In this document: in pieces, positions 49,019 to 56,473 of the stretch
How positions within the stretch are numbered: position 1 is the first letter of the stretch
Layout: each line of letters begins with the position of its first letter
From: Syntrophaceae bacterium
Lineage (GTDB): Bacteria; Desulfobacterota; Syntrophia; Syntrophales; UBA2192
Direction: 5' to 3'
Length of the DNA: 64,000 bases
NCBI GenBank assembly: GCA_013177795.1
Contig: JABLXY010000002.1
Location: 806,001 to 870,000, forward strand
Program-made: the position numbers and the translations under genes
Notes under the pieces: generated by a model
The model's database searches: none
What the model saw: the letters and a program-made list of their open reading frames with translations, nothing else
What the model was told of the DNA's origin: nothing

Positions 49019-51406
49019 TTAGAGTCCCCCCAGCGCCTTCGCCGCGTCCTCCTTCCCCTGGAACTCCCGGCCCGAGGCCAGTGCCTTCTTCAGATACTCT
49101 TTCGCCTGCTCCTTCTTCCCCAGCTTCGCGTAGGCCATACCGAGGTGGTAGTTGACGCTCGGGTCGTCGGCCGTCTTGGCCCGCGCGCGCTCGAGGTACT
49201 CGACGGCCCGGGCCGCATCGCCCTTCCTGTAGTGGACCCAGCCCACCGTGTCGAGCACCGAGGCCTCCTCGGGCCGCTGGGCGAGGGCCTTCTGGGCAAG
49301 CCCCATGGCCTTGTCCAGGTCGCCGCCGGTCTCGGCCAGCAGGAACGCCAGGTCGTTGGCCGCCACCCACAGGTCGGGCTTGCGGGCCAGGGCCCGCTCG
49401 TAGGTCTCGGCGGCCTTCCTGAAGTCCTTTGCCTGGTTGTGGATCGCGGCGATCGACAGGTAGGCGCCCAGGTTGTCGGGGCTGGCCTTGATCAGCGCCT
49501 CGAGTTCCTGGATGGCCTTGTCCTTCTTGCCCTGCGCGAGGAAGAGCCGCGCGAGGTTGCCGTGGGGCGCCTGCCAGTCGGGCTGCAGCTCGATGGCCTT
49601 GCGGAAGGCGCTCTCGGCCCCGGCCGCATCACGCTGCGTCAGCAGGATCTCGCCCTTGAGGTTCCAGGCGAAGGCGTCCTTCGGGTTGGCCTTGATGCGC
49701 TCCTCGGCCAGCGCGGCGGCCCGGGCGGGCTTCTGGGTCTGCACGTAGGCCTGGGCCAGCATCGCCGCCACGGCGTTGGCCTGCGGGTTGAGCTTCAGGG
49801 CCTGCTCGAGCTCCGGCACGGCCCGGTCCCACTTGCCCTGGGCCGTGGCCAGCCCCGCCGTCTTCACGTAGCCGATGGGCGCGTCGGGCGCCTTGCGCTT
49901 CACCTCGGCGTACTGCGCCTCGGCACGCTTGATGTCCCGCGCCGCCATGTAGAGGTCGCCCAGCTCGACCATCACCTCGAGGTCGTTGGGGTTGGCCTGG
50001 AGGATCGAGCGCAGGGCGTTCTCGGCCTCCCTCACGTTTCTCTGCCGGGCGTGCTGCCGGGCCAGGGCGCGGTTGAGGTCCCTCGACTTGGGGTCGATCC
50101 GCTGGGCCGCCTTCAGGGTGTCCATGGCGAGGTTCATCTCGCCGTTGAGGGCGTGCGCCTCGGCCAGGCGGATGTGGGCCGCGATATTCTGCGGGTTCTC
50201 CGTCACGACGGCCCGGAAGTCGGGGATGGCGCCCGCGGCCTCGCCCCGCAGCAGCGCGACGGTGCCGCGCATGAACAGGGCATCCGTGTTCTTCGGGCTC
50301 TCCTTGAGCACCTCGTCGGCGTACTTCTTCGCCTCGGCCAGGTCCTGCCGGGCCAGCGCGATCTTGGCCAGGGCGTTCTTGGCCTGGACGGCCTCGGGGC
50401 TTGCGGCGTCCTTGGCGAGCCCCAGACACTCCTTCAGCAGGGCGGAGGCCTGGTCCACCCGCCCCGTGTTGGCGTACAGCTCGGCCAGGGCCATGCGGAT
50501 CTTGACGCTCTTGTCGTTGTGCTGGAGGCCACTCTTGAGCTCCTGCTCGGCCGCGTCGGGCTTCTGGCGCTGGAGGTAGAAGCCGGCCGCCTCGATCCAG
50601 GCCTGCTCCTTCCTGGGGTCGGCCGCCGTGAGGGCCCTGAGCACCTCGGTGGCCTCGGCCTGCCTGCCGCTGCCCCAGTACAGGCCCGCCAGCGCGACGC
50701 GGAAGCGCTCGTTGCCGGGCTCGATCTCGATGGCCTTCCGGACGGCCTCGATGGCCTCGTCCATGCGCTTGTGCCGCACGTGGTGGTCGGCCAGGGCCAT
50801 GTGGAGGCTCACCGACCTCGGGCTGGCCGCGATCCCGCGGCGGATGGCGGCCCCTTCGCCCGCATCGTCCCCCGCCTGCCGCGACACCATGGAGAGCATC
50901 AGGTAGACGTCGGGGTTGACGGAGCCCTGCCCGATGAGCCCCTCAAGGATGGCGCGCGCCCGCCCCCCGTCCTGCTTCGCCAGGTAGAGGGCGCTCTGCA
51001 GCAGGAGGCCCTCCTCGTTCTTCGGGTCCTCCTTCAGGATGAGGGAGGCCTCCTCCTGGGCCTTGTCCAGCATGCGGGCCCCCAGGTAGAGCCGCCCCAG
51101 CTCCAGGCGGGCCTTGAGGTGCTTCGGGTCCAGCTCGACGGCCTTCGCGTAGGCCCCGTAGGCCCCCCGGGGGTTGCCGGTGCGCATCTCCACCATGCCC
51201 AGCATGTAGTAGGCGTCGGCGTACTTCGGGTCGATCTGGATGGCGTTCTTGAACTCCAGCTTCGCCTCCGTGTACTGCCCCTTGTCGTAGAGGTCCTTGC
51301 CCTTGTTGAAGAACTTGAGCTTCTTCTCCTCCGGCCCCGAGCAGCCGGCCGCCAGCGCCAGGATGAGCAGTGCACACAGGCCGCAGAGCCAAACGCGTCG
51401 TTTCAT
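49019..51406 (-). CDS. PEP-CTERM/exosortase-system TPR-repeat lipoprotein (PrsT type)
   Basis: The 795-residue protein starts MKRRVWLCGLCALLILALAA with the lipobox AAGC following (residues 19-22), so it is a lipoprotein. About twenty TPR repeats fill the rest. The first is KLKFFNKGKDLYDKGQYTEA, then KNAIQIDPKYADAYYMLGMV. The last ends with VLDTVGWVHYRKGDAARAVE and NYHLGMAYAKLGKKEQAKEY. Length, lipobox and the final motif match the PrsT group of exosortase systems, thought to scaffold exopolysaccharide assembly in the periplasm. ATG at 51406 lies behind GGGAGG; the TTG just before it is less likely. Confidence 0.92.
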   Translation of the reverse strand: MKRRVWLCGLCALLILALAAGCSGPEEKKLKFFNKGKDLYDKGQYTEAKLEFKNAIQIDPKYADAYYMLGMVEMRTGNPRGAYGAYAKAVELDPKHLKARLELGRLYLGARMLDKAQEEASLILKEDPKNEEGLLLQSALYLAKQDGGRARAILEGLIGQGSVNPDVYLMLSMVSRQAGDDAGEGAAIRRGIAASPRSVSLHMALADHHVRHKRMDEAIEAVRKAIEIEPGNERFRVALAGLYWGSGRQAEATEVLRALTAADPRKEQAWIEAAGFYLQRQKPDAAEQELKSGLQHNDKSVKIRMALAELYANTGRVDQASALLKECLGLAKDAASPEAVQAKNALAKIALARQDLAEAKKYADEVLKESPKNTDALFMRGTVALLRGEAAGAIPDFRAVVTENPQNIAAHIRLAEAHALNGEMNLAMDTLKAAQRIDPKSRDLNRALARQHARQRNVREAENALRSILQANPNDLEVMVELGDLYMAARDIKRAEAQYAEVKRKAPDAPIGYVKTAGLATAQGKWDRAVPELEQALKLNPQANAVAAMLAQAYVQTQKPARAAALAEERIKANPKDAFAWNLKGEILLTQRDAAGAESAFRKAIELQPDWQAPHGNLARLFLAQGKKDKAIQELEALIKASPDNLGAYLSIAAIHNQAKDFRKAAETYERALARKPDLWVAANDLAFLLAETGGDLDKAMGLAQKALAQRPEEASVLDTVGWVHYRKGDAARAVEYLERARAKTADDPSVNYHLGMAYAKLGKKEQAKEYLKKALASGREFQGKEDAAKALGGL

Positions 51407-51517
51407 CAACCCAAACCTCCCGTCGGTTTATTCAGTGAGACGATTGGAACAAGTCGTTGAGCACCACTGACCCCCCTCCGGAGCCAGGGTTATCGATGGA
51501 AGAAACAGCGTCGATCC

Positions 51518-51640
51518 GTCATTGCGAGCAGGCCCGCAGGGCCGACGCGGCAATCCCTGGAATTTATTGAGATTGCTTCGCTACGCTCGCAATGACCTTC
51601 GTGGCTGTTCATTGGGAGCGAAGCGCGGCAATCTTCGTTT
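51518..51640. repeat. MITE-like inverted repeat (GTCATTGCGAGC / GCTCGCAATGAC)
   Basis: GTCATTGCGAGC at 51518 and its exact inverse at 51585-51596 enclose a degenerate palindrome with GGCAATC...GATTGC. A further partial copy (GGGAGCGAAGCGCGGCAATC) follows. This repeat type is scattered across many bacterial genomes. It lies in the 451-bp spacer between the TPR and DUF4143 genes, which otherwise holds no gene. Confidence 0.75.
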
Positions 51641-51696
51641 CTTATGATTCGCTGAATACGTGACACCTGGAACTTAAACGGGCCACATCCAGGGCC

Positions 51697-51797
51697 GAAC
51701 CCACGAACCAAGGAACTAAGGAACTAACGAACTAACGAACTAAGGAACTAACGAACTAACGAACTAACGAACTAAGGAACTAACGAACTAATGAACT
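51697..51797. repeat. Octamer array upstream of the DUF4143 gene
   Basis: About twelve units in plus orientation from GAACCCAC through AAGGAACT, AACGAACT and AATGAACT. It ends 60 bp before the DUF4143 start codon. Confidence 0.92.
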
Positions 51798-51857
51798 GTC
51801 CCCCCCTCGCTTCTTTCCCCTTGACCCTGTCAAAATGCCACTATAAGATGTCGTATC

Positions 51858-53084
51858 ATGACAGCTTATGTTGAGCGGGATATTGGGCCTGCCGTCCTGG
51901 CTGCGCTGAAACAGATGCCCGTCGTCGTGTTGAGCGGAATGCGGCAGACGGGCAAGACCACCTTTCTTCAGCGGCAACCGGGGCTCGAGGGCAGGCGATA
52001 CGTCACGTTCGACGACTTCGGCCAGCTTGCCGCCGCGAAGTCGGACCCGGACGGGTTTATCGAAGGCTCAGACGCATTGACGATCGACGAGGCGCACAAG
52101 TGCCCGGAAATCATGGATGCGATCAAACGGTCCGTCGACCGGCAGCGGCAGCCCGGCCGCTTTCTGCTTTCGGGCTCGGCGAATTTCCTCGTTCTGAAGG
52201 CCCTGTCTGAAAGCCTGGCGGGCAGGGCCCTCTATTTTGTTCTCCACCCGTTCACGCGCAGGGAACTCGGCGGCGCCGTGCGTTCCGAACCCTTCATCAA
52301 ACGTTTCTTTGCAGACCCCGCTGTCCCCCGCGGTCCGGTATCCGCCGCGGTCAAGCCCGAGGAAGTCTGCATCGGAGGACTGCCGGCCGTGTGCCTGCGC
52401 GAGGTGACACCGCCGTCGATGTGGTTCAGGGGATACGAGCAAACCTACCTTGAGAGGGACGTGCGCGATCTGAGCCGCATCAGCGACATGATTGCCTTTC
52501 GGAATCTCCTGCGGCTCGTGGCGCTGCGGACCGGGGGTCTGCTGAGCCCCAGCGGGCTGGGCCGAGATGCGAAGCTGAACGCCAAAACGACCGCCCGGTA
52601 CCTTTCCCTTCTGGAAGCGTCCTTCGTCGTGCACCGCCTGCCCCCCTTCCTGAGAAGCAGGGCGAGCAGGCTCATCAAGTCGCCGAAACTCTACGTGAGC
52701 GATTCCGGCCTTGCCGCGTGGCTGGCCGGGGTCGATCCGGACGTGGAGCCGCAGGGCGACCCCCTGTACGGTGCTCTTTTCGAGACCTTCGCGGCGCAGA
52801 ACCTCTCGGGCATCCTCGATTCCCGCTGGCAGGAGGCACGCCTGCATTTTCTTGCGGTGCAGGGACGCTACGAGGTCGATTTCGTCATCGAGGCGGGAAG
52901 GCACTGCATGGCCCTCGAGGTCAAATCCGGCGCGCGGTGGGACGAGAGAGATCTCTCGGGCCTCAAGGCGTTTCTTTCTTCGACGCCCCAGTGCCGGGCC
53001 GGCATCCTCTGCCACAATGGAAAAGACGCTGTCAGGCTCGGTGAGAGGCTCTGGGCCCTTCCCCTCGGCCTCATCCTTTCGTGA
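51858..53084 (+). CDS. AAA ATPase with DUF4143 domain
   Basis: The 408-residue protein has Walker A VVVLSGMRQTGKTTFLQRQP, Walker B-like DALTIDEAHKCPEIMDAIKR and the sensor FLLSGSANFLVLKALSESLA. DUF4143 follows from about residue 195 (YEQTYLERDVRDLSRISDMI, then YLSLLEASFVVHRLPPFLRS) and a nuclease-like end (YEVDFVIEAGRHCMALEVKS). These proteins are mobile, often multi-copy and of unknown role. ATG at 51858 has no clear ribosome-binding site. It is on the plus strand in a minus-strand locus and is flanked by octamer arrays, like the TA modules. GC is slightly lower. Confidence 0.9.
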   Translation: MTAYVERDIGPAVLAALKQMPVVVLSGMRQTGKTTFLQRQPGLEGRRYVTFDDFGQLAAAKSDPDGFIEGSDALTIDEAHKCPEIMDAIKRSVDRQRQPGRFLLSGSANFLVLKALSESLAGRALYFVLHPFTRRELGGAVRSEPFIKRFFADPAVPRGPVSAAVKPEEVCIGGLPAVCLREVTPPSMWFRGYEQTYLERDVRDLSRISDMIAFRNLLRLVALRTGGLLSPSGLGRDAKLNAKTTARYLSLLEASFVVHRLPPFLRSRASRLIKSPKLYVSDSGLAAWLAGVDPDVEPQGDPLYGALFETFAAQNLSGILDSRWQEARLHFLAVQGRYEVDFVIEAGRHCMALEVKSGARWDERDLSGLKAFLSSTPQCRAGILCHNGKDAVRLGERLWALPLGLILS

Positions 53085-53115
53085 CGGTCCGAACCCCAAC
53101 GCCCCCCTGCGATCC

Positions 53116-53229
53116 AAGGAACCAACGAACAGTCTTTTCCCCTAAAACCTAACACGTAATACCTAACACGGTTTTTGAACTAACGAACCAACGAACTAAC
53201 GAACTAAGGAACTAACGAACTAACGAACT
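53116..53229. repeat. Composite octamer-heptamer-octamer array
   Basis: AAGGAACC AACGAAC, AGTCTTTTCCCC, heptamers (CTAAAAC CTAACAC GTAATAC CTAACAC), GGTTTTTGAAC, then octamers to the WecA-like stop codon. The pieces and their order match 48098-48214. Confidence 0.9.
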
Positions 53230-53230
53230 C

Positions 53231-54868
53231 TCAAAAGATACCCCTCACCGCAACGATCCCCAGCGTGCAGATCGTCACCCCCGCCAGCACCCGCACGTCG
53301 CCGCGCAGCTCGCCCACGAGCACCTCGTAGCCGAAGAACAGAGTCAGGATCTTCGGGATCACGCCCTTGACGGCCTCCTCGGGCAGGATCTCCCGGGGCA
53401 GGGCGGTCACCGCCAGGGCCAGCACCACGACGATGAAGTCCATGGGCGTCACCCGGAAGCCGCCCCGGCGGTCCGTGTACCGCAGCGTCGCCACCGCGAA
53501 GAAGGCCAGGGCGAGGTAGGCGACGTTGTGCAGCCGCACCGTGCGGGGCGACAGCCAGCCGGCCGCCCCCAGCTCGCCCGCGTAGACCAGCAGGGGGATG
53601 AAGACGTAGAGGCAGGGCATGAAGACCCGGCCCAGCCACTCCTTCCGGAGTACCCACACCAAGGCCAGGGTTGCCGCCAGGCAGGCCGCCAGGTACGCGA
53701 GGTAGCCCGGCACGGCCGCCGGCAGGACGGCCAGGAACACGAGCAGGGCCGGCAGCCCGATGTAGACGGCCGGGAAGGCGAGCCGCACGGGCAGCCGCTT
53801 GCCCCGGAGCGCCTTGAGCTTGCCCTTGATGACCCGGTCGACGAGGTCGAAGCGCCTGAGCCTCCAGCCCGTCCGGTCGGCCGCGGTGAAGAGCCCCACG
53901 ACGAGCGCCGAGAAGCCGGCGTAGCCCAGCAGCAGCAGCCACTCCGAGTGGAACCGGAAGAACCAGGCAAAGAGGATCAGGCCGAGCTGGATGACGTAGA
54001 TGACGAAGACGGCCTCGGTCTGGTAGAGCCCGAGCCGCAGCAGGCGGTGGTGAAAGTGCTGCTTGTCGGCCGAGAAGGGCGAGCGGCCCTCGGAGATGCG
54101 CAGGGCCATCACGGCCAGGGTGTCCAGGATGGGGAAGCCCAGCAGGATCAGCGGCAGCAGGGGGCTCAGGGGCGAGTGGCCCTGCGTGAGCATGATCGAG
54201 AGCGTCGCCGCCGAGAAGCCCAGCAGCATGCTCCCCGTGTCGCCCATGAAGACCGTGGCGGGGTGGGTGTTGAACCGCAGAAAGCCGAAGAGCGTCCCCG
54301 CCAGGGCCAGCGCGATGACGGCCACGGCCGTGTTGCCCACCTGGTAGGCCAGGAAGCTGATGAAGAGGAAGATCAGAAGCGAGATGCCCCCGGCCAGGCC
54401 GTCGAGGCCGTCGGCCAGGTTGATCGCGTTGGTCACCCCCACCACCACGAAGACGGTCAGAATGGCCGCCAGCCACCCGGGCAGCTGCCAGCCTGCGGGC
54501 AGGAGCATGCCCAGGTCGCTGATCACCACCCCCCCGTAGAGCACGAGCACCATGGCCGCCGCCACCTGGGCCATGAACTTGGCCTGGTATCCCAGGCCCC
54601 TGAAGTCGTCGTAGAGCCCCGCAAGGAACAGGATCGCGCCGCCCGCCATGTAGGCCGTCAGCGGCTGCGACATCTGCGTCCAGAACACGATGGGCGCAAT
54701 CGCCCCCAGCGCCATGGCCACGCCCCCGCAGCGGGGCACGGGGGCCGGGTGCACCTTGCGCGGATCGGGCAGGTCCACCGCGTTGACCCCCACCGCCACC
54801 CGGCAGCACAGCGGCATGAGGGCTATCGTTATAAAGACGGACAGCAATAACGTCGAAAGAAAAATCAT
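53231..54868 (-). CDS. WecA/MraY-type polyprenyl-phosphate sugar-1-phosphate transferase with extra membrane domain
   Basis: The 545-residue protein carries the GT-P family motifs: LDPRKVHPAPVPRCGG-type start (DLPDPRKVHPAPVPRCGGVA), LYDDFRGLGYQAKFMAQ, GVTNAINLADGLDGLAGGIS, TVFMGDTGSMLLGF and KQHFHHRLLRLGL. It links a sugar-phosphate to undecaprenyl phosphate to start exopolysaccharide assembly. The usual length is about 330-360; here a second membrane domain of about 200 residues follows KLKALRGKRLPVRLAF, with six or so helices of unknown role. IS copy B separates it from the exosortase gene upstream. Octamers flank its 3' end. Confidence 0.88.
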   Translation of the reverse strand: MIFLSTLLLSVFITIALMPLCCRVAVGVNAVDLPDPRKVHPAPVPRCGGVAMALGAIAPIVFWTQMSQPLTAYMAGGAILFLAGLYDDFRGLGYQAKFMAQVAAAMVLVLYGGVVISDLGMLLPAGWQLPGWLAAILTVFVVVGVTNAINLADGLDGLAGGISLLIFLFISFLAYQVGNTAVAVIALALAGTLFGFLRFNTHPATVFMGDTGSMLLGFSAATLSIMLTQGHSPLSPLLPLILLGFPILDTLAVMALRISEGRSPFSADKQHFHHRLLRLGLYQTEAVFVIYVIQLGLILFAWFFRFHSEWLLLLGYAGFSALVVGLFTAADRTGWRLRRFDLVDRVIKGKLKALRGKRLPVRLAFPAVYIGLPALLVFLAVLPAAVPGYLAYLAACLAATLALVWVLRKEWLGRVFMPCLYVFIPLLVYAGELGAAGWLSPRTVRLHNVAYLALAFFAVATLRYTDRRGGFRVTPMDFIVVVLALAVTALPREILPEEAVKGVIPKILTLFFGYEVLVGELRGDVRVLAGVTICTLGIVAVRGIF

Positions 54869-54886
54869 CTATTTCCATTCAGATCA

Positions 54887-54924
54887 CCCTCTCCCCCCGC
54901 GGGAGAGGGCAGGGGTGAGGGGGC
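54887..54924. repeat. Dispersed CCCTCTCC/GGAGAGGG hairpin repeat, copy 2
   Basis: CCCTCTCCCCCC and GGGAGAGGG hairpin followed by CAGGGGTGAGGGGG, as at 12473-12510. Lies between the WecA-like start codon and the composite arrays. Confidence 0.7.
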
Positions 54925-54929
54925 TTTCG

Positions 54930-55097
54930 GAACTAACGAACTTTTTCCTTCCCTAACACCTAAAACGTAAAACGTAAAACGTAAAACCGCCCTAAGGGCT
55001 TACCTAAAACGTAAAACCTAAAACCGCCCGAAGGGCATGCCTAAAACGTAAAACGTAAAACCTAACACGGTCTTTCGAACCAACGAGCTAATGAACT
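54930..55097. repeat. Long heptamer array with CCGCCC punctuation, then octamers; IS copy B target
   Basis: GAACTAACGAACT, then heptamers (CTAACAC CTAAAAC GTAAAAC three times), CGCCCTAAGGGC, heptamers, CGCCCGAAGGGC, heptamers, GGTCTTTCGAACC and two octamers. The last octamer, AATGAACT (55090-55097), is the target duplication of IS copy B. The two CGCCC...GGGC motifs are small hairpins. Confidence 0.92.
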
Positions 55098-56384
55098 GAT
55101 AGCGTAAAATACGCGTTACCTGTTCTTTGAAAAAGCAGAGAGCATCTGATACGCCTTTGGAGAATTCGCCAAAACTCGAAAGGAGGTATCAAGATGCTCC
55201 CAGGAGAGTTACCCCTCCCGGATGGATTGTTGCCTGCCCCGGGGACGTTGTCAACCGGTTGTTTGTTCATTTGGCCGCCCTGTACGATCAGGCCTTTCCC
55301 CGGAGTTACGGGCAGCGGCTTCGGGACATCCAGCTGCAGTGGCTGTCGGCCCATCGGGGCCGGCTGCGCTGTCCGCGCTGCGACGGCACGGCGCTGATCC
55401 GCAAGGGTTGGCGGAGCCGGGTGCTGCGGACGTCGCGGGGGCGCCTGTCACTGGCGGTCCTGCAGATGCGCTGCAAGGCCTGCGGCCGGACGTTTCGGCC
55501 GGTCAATGCCGTGCTGGGGCTTCCCTTCGGGCGGCGCTTCCTCGACGAGCTGGTCGAGAAGGCCATCGGGCTGGGGATCCAGATGCCCTTCGGGCGGGCC
55601 TCCTGGGCCCTGCGCGCGCTGCTGGCCGATGCGCCTTCCCCGGAGGGGCTGCGGCGCCAGATCGCCGCCCGGGCCGCGACGCTCGCCCCGAGCGACGAGG
55701 TGGCCGGCAAGACCGTGCTGGTCGACGGCACCCGGGTCAAGGCGGGGAAGAACCCGCGGGGCTCGGCCGTTTATCTGGCCGTCAGCGCCATCCCGGGTCC
55801 CGCGGTGGCCGGACGCCCGACCATCGTCAAGCGGCTGGTGCACGTGCACGTGGGTGATGCCGAGGGGCTTCGCCGGCGACTGCTGGGGTTGCCCATCGAG
55901 CGGCTCGTGCATGATGGGGGCCTGAACCTCGAGGCCTGTGCCTCTGCGGTCCAGCGCTGCCGCTGGCATCTGGTGCACCAGCTCAATCACTACCTCTGGC
56001 TCGACGGCATGCAGGTCGAGCAGCGCCGGCACTACCAGAAGCGCCTCAAGCGGTTGCTGTGGCGCCGGGGGCCCCGAGCCCCCGAGGGCTTGGATGCCTT
56101 TATCAAAGAGCTGCAGCGCGACGGCTTCCGTCAGTCGGCCGAGCACCTCCAAAACGCTCAGCCGCACGCCTTCAGCTGGCAGGCCGACAAGGGCTTTGCC
56201 TTCACGACCACCGCTCCCCTGGAGCGGGAGATGAGGGAACTCAACCGCAGGGCCGATGTCGGGGCCCGCTGGAGCGACCGCGGGATCGAAAACGTCCTGA
56301 CGGTGCTGTTCCACTACCGGCTCAATGAAAAACCGATAGTGCCCCTAAGGGCGTATCAGTAGGTAACGTGTTTTTGTTGCTATC
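55098..56384 (+). mobile_element. Insertion sequence copy B, 1287 bp, 8-bp target duplication
   Basis: Same element as copy A in opposite orientation and equal length. The ends are GATAGC... and ...GCTATC. The flanks AATGAACT at 55090-55097 and 56385-56392 are an exact 8-bp duplication and also one unit of the octamer array. The encoded proteins match copy A wherever I compared them, apart from two single-base indels, so the copies diverged very recently. Confidence 0.95.
55194..56362 (+). pseudogene. DDE transposase of IS copy B, frameshifted near the 5' end
   Basis: The normal start is ATG at 55194 behind AAAGGAGG (MLPGELPLP...). One base is missing at about 55221/55222 compared with copy A (CCCGGATGG against CCCGGAATGG), so translation from it goes off frame after about nine codons. 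The long frame instead opens from an upstream ATG at 55127 inside the left end (MKKQRASDTPLENSPKLERR). The body and C-terminus are intact, with RWSDRGIENVLTVLFHYRLN and the stop at 56360. It could make a protein only by that upstream start without a good ribosome-binding site. Confidence 0.82.
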
Positions 56385-56470
56385 AATGAACTAATTCACT
56401 AAGTAACTAAGGAACTAAGGAACTGCTTTTTCCCCTAACACGGTCTTTGAACTAACGAACTAACGAACTG
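56385..56470. repeat. Octamer/heptamer array downstream of IS copy B
   Basis: AATGAACT, AATTCACT, AAGTAACT, AAGGAACT twice, then TTTTTCCCC, one heptamer, GGTCTTTGAACT and three octamers. It ends 3 bp before the exosortase stop codon. It is the other half of the array at 54930, split by the IS. Confidence 0.92.
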
Positions 56471-56473
56471 TCT

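Noticed and set aside
5366-56384. A 51-kb composite transposon bounded by the two IS copies
   Set aside because: Each copy has its own different 8-bp target duplication, so they inserted independently; the interior is ordinary housekeeping and locus DNA.
42981-56470. Tandem arrays as a CRISPR
   Set aside because: Units are 7-8 bp in direct tandem with no spacers, no longer repeats and no cas genes.
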